Shown: positions 5,554 to 8,395 of the stretch, piece by piece
Layout of the letters: the number at the start of each line of letters is the position of its first letter
Position numbering within the stretch: the first letter of the stretch is position 1
Assembly: GCA_045645205.1 (NCBI GenBank)
Contig: JAZRIJ010000047.1
Location: forward strand, 1-8,395
Reading direction: 5' to 3'
DNA: 8,395 bases
Source: RGIG1995 sp045645205
GTDB lineage: Bacteria; Bacillota; Clostridia; Oscillospirales; CAG-272
Position numbers and translations under genes: made by a program
The notes under the pieces: model-generated
Told to the model about the DNA's origin: nothing
The model's database searches: none
The model's input: only the letters and a program-made list of their open reading frames with translations

Positions 5554-5578
5554 TTTTTCTTCTCTTTTAATCTAAAAA

Positions 5579-6376
5579 TTAATTCTTTATTTGTTCGTTG
5601 TACAGATCAAGTGTTATAAAAGACTTGCCCACCTGATTGAGCAGGTATTTTTCGCATATATTGTAAAAATCCTTAAAAGACTCATCAGTCAGCGTAAACG
5701 AAAACAGCCTTTCTATCTTTGTATTTGCCACATACTGCATAGCTACTATAACAGACGGGGGTACCGCAAGATATGTGCCGATCGTCTCATTTTCAAGGCT
5801 TATACTGTTTTGTGCTTTCTCATTTAAAAGACAGCTTCTGCAAACGATATCTCCGTTCAGTAAGTCAAAGTAAAATACATCTTCGCCCGTTACACCGCAT
5901 GAACGGCAGGCAGATATATTCGGACCTACCCCCATCTCAACACACGCGCGAAGCTCAAAAGCGCTTTTTATCTTTAACGGCAAACATAAGTCAGACGACA
6001 GCGCGTAAAGCGAATTGAGAACAAGTCTTAACATGTTGTCCTGCCTTTCGCCCTCAACGCATATTTCGTTTATTACCTCAAGGAAATACTGTCCCAAAAA
6101 GAGCTTGTCCATACTGTTTACTATACCAAAAAACGCCTCTATGTAATCAGCCTCTTTTATATAGTAAAAATCTTTCTTCCTTGTCAGCACAAATTCCGAA
6201 TAGCAAAACAGGCGTGTTGACGTGAGATATTTGCTTTTATTGCTCCTTGCGCCATGACAGTAAACAGAGATAAGCCCCAATTCCGCCGTAAGAACGGTTA
6301 TGATTTTATCATTGTCCTTATACTGAACAGAGCTCGTTACAATGCCCTTAACCTTTATTAAATCAAGCTCTGCCAT
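5579..6376 (-). CDS. recO: DNA repair protein RecO
   Basis: A 265-aa RecO, of normal length (about 240-270). It anneals single strands and, with RecR, loads RecA onto SSB-coated DNA in the RecF pathway of gap repair. The N-terminal OB-fold covers residues 1-80 (KVKGIVTSSVQYKDNDKIITVLTAELGLISVYCHGARSNKS is the family's opening pattern), followed by a helical domain. A four-cysteine zinc site CRSC...CRSC lies at residues 157-160 and 179-182, as in most Gram-positive RecO proteins. The ATG shares its first base with the last base of the era stop (TGATG), and no Shine-Dalgarno is visible, so translation is probably coupled to era. mutS2 follows after 25 nt. Confidence 0.95.
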   Translation of the reverse strand: MAELDLIKVKGIVTSSVQYKDNDKIITVLTAELGLISVYCHGARSNKSKYLTSTRLFCYSEFVLTRKKDFYYIKEADYIEAFFGIVNSMDKLFLGQYFLEVINEICVEGERQDNMLRLVLNSLYALSSDLCLPLKIKSAFELRACVEMGVGPNISACRSCGVTGEDVFYFDLLNGDIVCRSCLLNEKAQNSISLENETIGTYLAVPPSVIVAMQYVANTKIERLFSFTLTDESFKDFYNICEKYLLNQVGKSFITLDLYNEQIKN

Positions 6377-7260
6377 CAGTCAAGTTTAAAGCCGAAATTG
6401 GATATGACAGACTGTGAATCTCTCCAATTTTCCTTTACCTTTACCCAAATATTGAGATACACCTTTGTATCAAAAAATGCTTCCATATCCTCTCTTGCGT
6501 AACTACCTATCTTCTTTAAGGTCTCGCCTCTTTTACCGATTATGATACCCTTGTGGCTCTCTTTTTCACAATAAACGGTTGCATTTATCTTTAAGATATT
6601 CTTGCCCTCTTCAAAGCTCTCTACTATAACAGCCGTGCCGTGTGGAATCTCCTCATCAAGTGTACGGAGAAGCTTTTCGCGGATAATTTCTGCCGCTATC
6701 TGTCTTTCGGGCTGGTCTGTCAATGCTGTTTCCGGGAAAAACCATTCTCCCTCGGTCAAAAAGCTTTCGGCTTCTTTGAGTACGATATCAGTTCCGTCGT
6801 TTCTGACTGCAGAAATGGGGATTATAGACTTAAAATCATGCAAAGCCGAATATGCCTTGATGGTCTCGCCGATCTGCTCAGCATCCGCCTTGTCGGTCTT
6901 GTTTATAACGAGAATTGCAGGAAGCTCCTGCTTCTTTATTCTCTCGATAAATCCCTCTTCGATCTGCCCCGGAGCGTATGACGCATCAACGACAAGTATA
7001 ACGGCATCCGACTCGCCCACGGTCTTGCGGACATTCTTAACCATTATATCCCCAAGCTTGGTCTTAGGCTTGTGCATACCCGGGGTGTCGAGAAACACAT
7101 ACTGATCCTCGTCCTTTGTAAGTATACCCGTTATTCTGTTTCTGGTAGTCTGCGGTTTCTTTGATACTATAGCGATCTTTTCGCCCATAAGAGCGTTAAG
7201 TAATGTTGATTTGCCGACATTCGGTCTGCCGACTATTGCAATAAAAGCTGTTCTGCGCAT
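6376..7260 (-). CDS. era: GTPase Era
   Basis: A 294-aa Era, the essential GTPase that binds the 3' end of 16S rRNA and helps assemble the 30S subunit. GTPase motifs are all present: G1 GRPNVGKS (11-18), switch I with QTTR (37-40), G3 DTPG (58-61), G4 NKTD (120-123) and G5 ISAV (149-152; SAL is more usual). The C-terminal KH domain carries GIIIGKRGE (238-246) with the GxxG loop at 242-245 and the conserved VKVKENWRD near the end (273-281). Start ATG 7260 has a GAGGT Shine-Dalgarno about 6 nt upstream. Its stop overlaps recO by one base. In many Clostridia dgkA and cdd lie between ybeY and era; here only a 168-nt spacer does. YbeY, encoded upstream, works with Era in 16S rRNA maturation. Confidence 0.98.
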   Translation of the reverse strand: MRRTAFIAIVGRPNVGKSTLLNALMGEKIAIVSKKPQTTRNRITGILTKDEDQYVFLDTPGMHKPKTKLGDIMVKNVRKTVGESDAVILVVDASYAPGQIEEGFIERIKKQELPAILVINKTDKADAEQIGETIKAYSALHDFKSIIPISAVRNDGTDIVLKEAESFLTEGEWFFPETALTDQPERQIAAEIIREKLLRTLDEEIPHGTAVIVESFEEGKNILKINATVYCEKESHKGIIIGKRGETLKKIGSYAREDMEAFFDTKVYLNIWVKVKENWRDSQSVISNFGFKLD

Positions 7261-7428
7261 TTTTTACCTCTTTTTTTATCATTTTATATCCTAAAAACCA
7301 GTTTGATTAACTTTTCAATTTCTCTTTTGAGAGGGGCAAAACCATCTCAAACGCCGAAGTTTTCGCCCCTCTCAAGCTCTCCCCACATCCTTGGCTGCTC
7401 GTCTATATTTGCAAATCCCTTTAAAATA
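7261..7428 (-). promoter_or_regulatory. ybeY-era spacer with strong hairpin and possible era promoter
   Basis: TTGAGAGGGGCAAAAC (7327-7342) and GTTTTCGCCCCTCTCAA (7359-7375) pair over 16 bp with a single bulged base and a 16-nt loop. No T-run follows on the minus strand, so this is less a terminator than an RNA processing or stabilising hairpin, or an intergenic repeat. Further down, TATAAA about 30 nt before the era start could be a -10, with no convincing -35. The spacer therefore may give era its own transcript or let it be processed from the phoH-ybeY message. Confidence 0.5.
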
Positions 7429-7878
7429 TTATCTCAACTGTCCTATAGTTTTTAATATTTCATCTTGCTTTGCGAACATTTCTTTTTCGTCATCTTCGCT
7501 TGTTTCGTGGTCATAGCCGAGAAGATGCAGGCAGGAGTGAACGCAAAGAAAGGATATCTCTCTTTCAAGGGAGTGTCCGTATTCCTCTGCCTGTTCTTTT
7601 GCTTTTTCAAGGGAGATAACTACATCTCCGAGTACTACTTCCTTCCCCTCATCTTCCATTGGGAAAGAAAGTACGTCAGTCTCTCTGTCAATGTCCCTGT
7701 ATTCTTTATTTAATTTCCTTATATTTTCGTTGTCCGTAAATGTAACCGATATTTCGCAATCGCTGTCAAAGCTTTCATAGCTTAAAGTCCCCTCGACTGC
7801 CCTTTTGATAAGCTCTTCGTATTCGGAAAGAAATTCAATTTTTTCCTGTTCGTTTGTTATATAGTAGGTTACTTTCAT
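7429..7878 (-). CDS. ybeY: Endoribonuclease YbeY (rRNA maturation factor)
   Basis: A 149-aa YbeY (UPF0054) protein, normal length. It is a zinc-dependent endoribonuclease involved in 16S rRNA 3'-end maturation and ribosome quality control. The metal site is HSCLHLLGYDH (114-124), with His114, His118 and His124 as ligands; the second position is Ser instead of the usual Gly, a variant I have seen in Clostridia. The conserved LNKEYRDIDRETDVLSFPM (56-74) and LGDVVIS (83-89) blocks precede it. The start lies 1 nt past the phoH stop, and its ribosome-binding site (GAGG) is inside the end of phoH, so the two are co-translated. Era, a known functional partner, follows after the hairpin spacer. Confidence 0.97.
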   Translation of the reverse strand: MKVTYYITNEQEKIEFLSEYEELIKRAVEGTLSYESFDSDCEISVTFTDNENIRKLNKEYRDIDRETDVLSFPMEDEGKEVVLGDVVISLEKAKEQAEEYGHSLEREISFLCVHSCLHLLGYDHETSEDDEKEMFAKQDEILKTIGQLR

Positions 7879-7879
7879 A

Positions 7880-8395
7880 TTACCTCACTGTTCTTTTGAT
7901 AACCTTTTGAGTTTTTGCCTTTTCCATATTCTCTTTTTCGTACTTCTCGTATGCGTTGATTATACGCTGTACGAGCTTGTGTCTTACAACATCTCTGCTT
8001 GTAAAGTTGTGTATGTGTATTCCCTCAACGTCCTTCAGTATCTTCATTGACTCAACAAGTCCGCTCTTTTTACCGAAGGGCAGGTCTGTCTGGGTTATAT
8101 CACCTGTTACAACGGCTTTTGTGTTGAAACCGAGTCGGGTAAGAAACATCTTCATCTGTTCGGGCGTTGTGTTCTGCGCTTCGTCAAGAATTATAAACGA
8201 GTCGTCAAGCGTTCTGCCCCTCATATATGCCAAAGGAGCAATTTCAATAACACCCTTTTCAAGGTTGCGGAGATAGTTTTCACCGCCCATCATCTCATAC
8301 ATTGCATCGTAAAGGGGGCGGAGATAGGGGTCTATCTTGTTTTGCAAGTCTCCCGGCAGATAGCCTAACTTTTCGCCTGCTTCAACGGCAGGACG
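7880..8395 (-). CDS. phoH: PhoH family ATPase/RNA-associated protein, 5' end cut by window
   Basis: The reading frame continues to the window edge, so only the C-terminal 171 aa are present; the Walker A motif lies outside. The fragment opens RPAVEAGEKLGYLPGDL, followed by NKIDPYLRPLYDAM, the standard block after the P-loop in PhoH. Walker B is IILDEAQN (about residues 68-75 of the fragment), followed by TTPEQMKMFLTRLGFNTKAVVTGDITQTDLP with the sensor-like GD. A TTG at 8347 lies inside this conserved block and is a leucine codon, not a start. PhoH proteins of this type are predicted ATPases with a role in RNA metabolism, and their genes sit next to ybeY in most Firmicutes. The tail is Lys-rich (KAKTQKVIKRTVR). 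Confidence 0.95.
   Translation of the reverse strand, partial: RPAVEAGEKLGYLPGDLQNKIDPYLRPLYDAMYEMMGGENYLRNLEKGVIEIAPLAYMRGRTLDDSFIILDEAQNTTPEQMKMFLTRLGFNTKAVVTGDITQTDLPFGKKSGLVESMKILKDVEGIHIHNFTSRDVVRHKLVQRIINAYEKYEKENMEKAKTQKVIKRTVR

Noticed and set aside
6602..7105. 167-codon plus-strand open frame
   Set aside because: It lies opposite the conserved era GTPase region, is Ser-rich and resembles nothing known.
8345..8347. TTG as the phoH start
   Set aside because: Conserved PhoH sequence continues upstream to the window edge, so the codon is an internal leucine.

Overview
The window looks like a chromosomal segment from a low-to-moderate-GC anaerobic Firmicute of the class Clostridia, probably a gut commensal. 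Three things suggest this: the protein sequences (MutS2 with a C-terminal Smr domain, two UPF0291/YnzC-type proteins, a Clostridia-style YbeY with HSCLH in place of HGxLH), the gene order phoH-ybeY-era-recO, and intergenic GC-rich hairpins of a kind common in gut Clostridia genomes. This is inference from sequence; no database was searched.

The right part (about 2404-8395) is a minus-strand housekeeping block, read from high to low coordinates. It holds phoH (5' end cut off by the window), ybeY (1 nt after phoH), a 168-nt spacer with a strong hairpin, era, recO (sharing one base with the era stop), mutS2 (25 nt after recO), a small UPF0291 gene (yellow in YnzC relationship, here called copy 2), and a GyrI-like effector-binding gene broken by two frameshifts. 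YbeY and Era act on 16S rRNA maturation and small-subunit assembly. RecO acts in recombinational repair. MutS2 acts on recombination intermediates and collided ribosomes. The block therefore links ribosome assembly or quality control with DNA repair.

The left part (1-2403) is AT-rich and looks like accessory or rearranged DNA. It contains a second UPF0291 gene (copy 1), about 500 nt of intergenic DNA packed with hairpin repeats, and a divergent pair. The pair is a 69-aa single-domain XRE repressor (minus) and a 291-aa uncharacterised two-helix membrane protein (plus). Between them lies an array of TAGTAAA half-sites, one pair arranged as an inverted repeat and one as a 10-bp tandem repeat. 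The array overlaps the likely promoter of the membrane-protein gene, so it is probably the repressor's operator. Next comes a 143-bp MITE-like element with 12-bp perfect terminal inverted repeats and an internal terminator-like hairpin, then another dispersed GC-rich repeat.

The observations most worth checking are the XRE/membrane-protein module with its operator array, the twice-frameshifted GyrI-like gene with a seven-G run, the duplicated UPF0291 genes, and the family of short elements ending in GGGGCTG. There is no CRISPR array, tRNA, rRNA or transposase gene that I can see.
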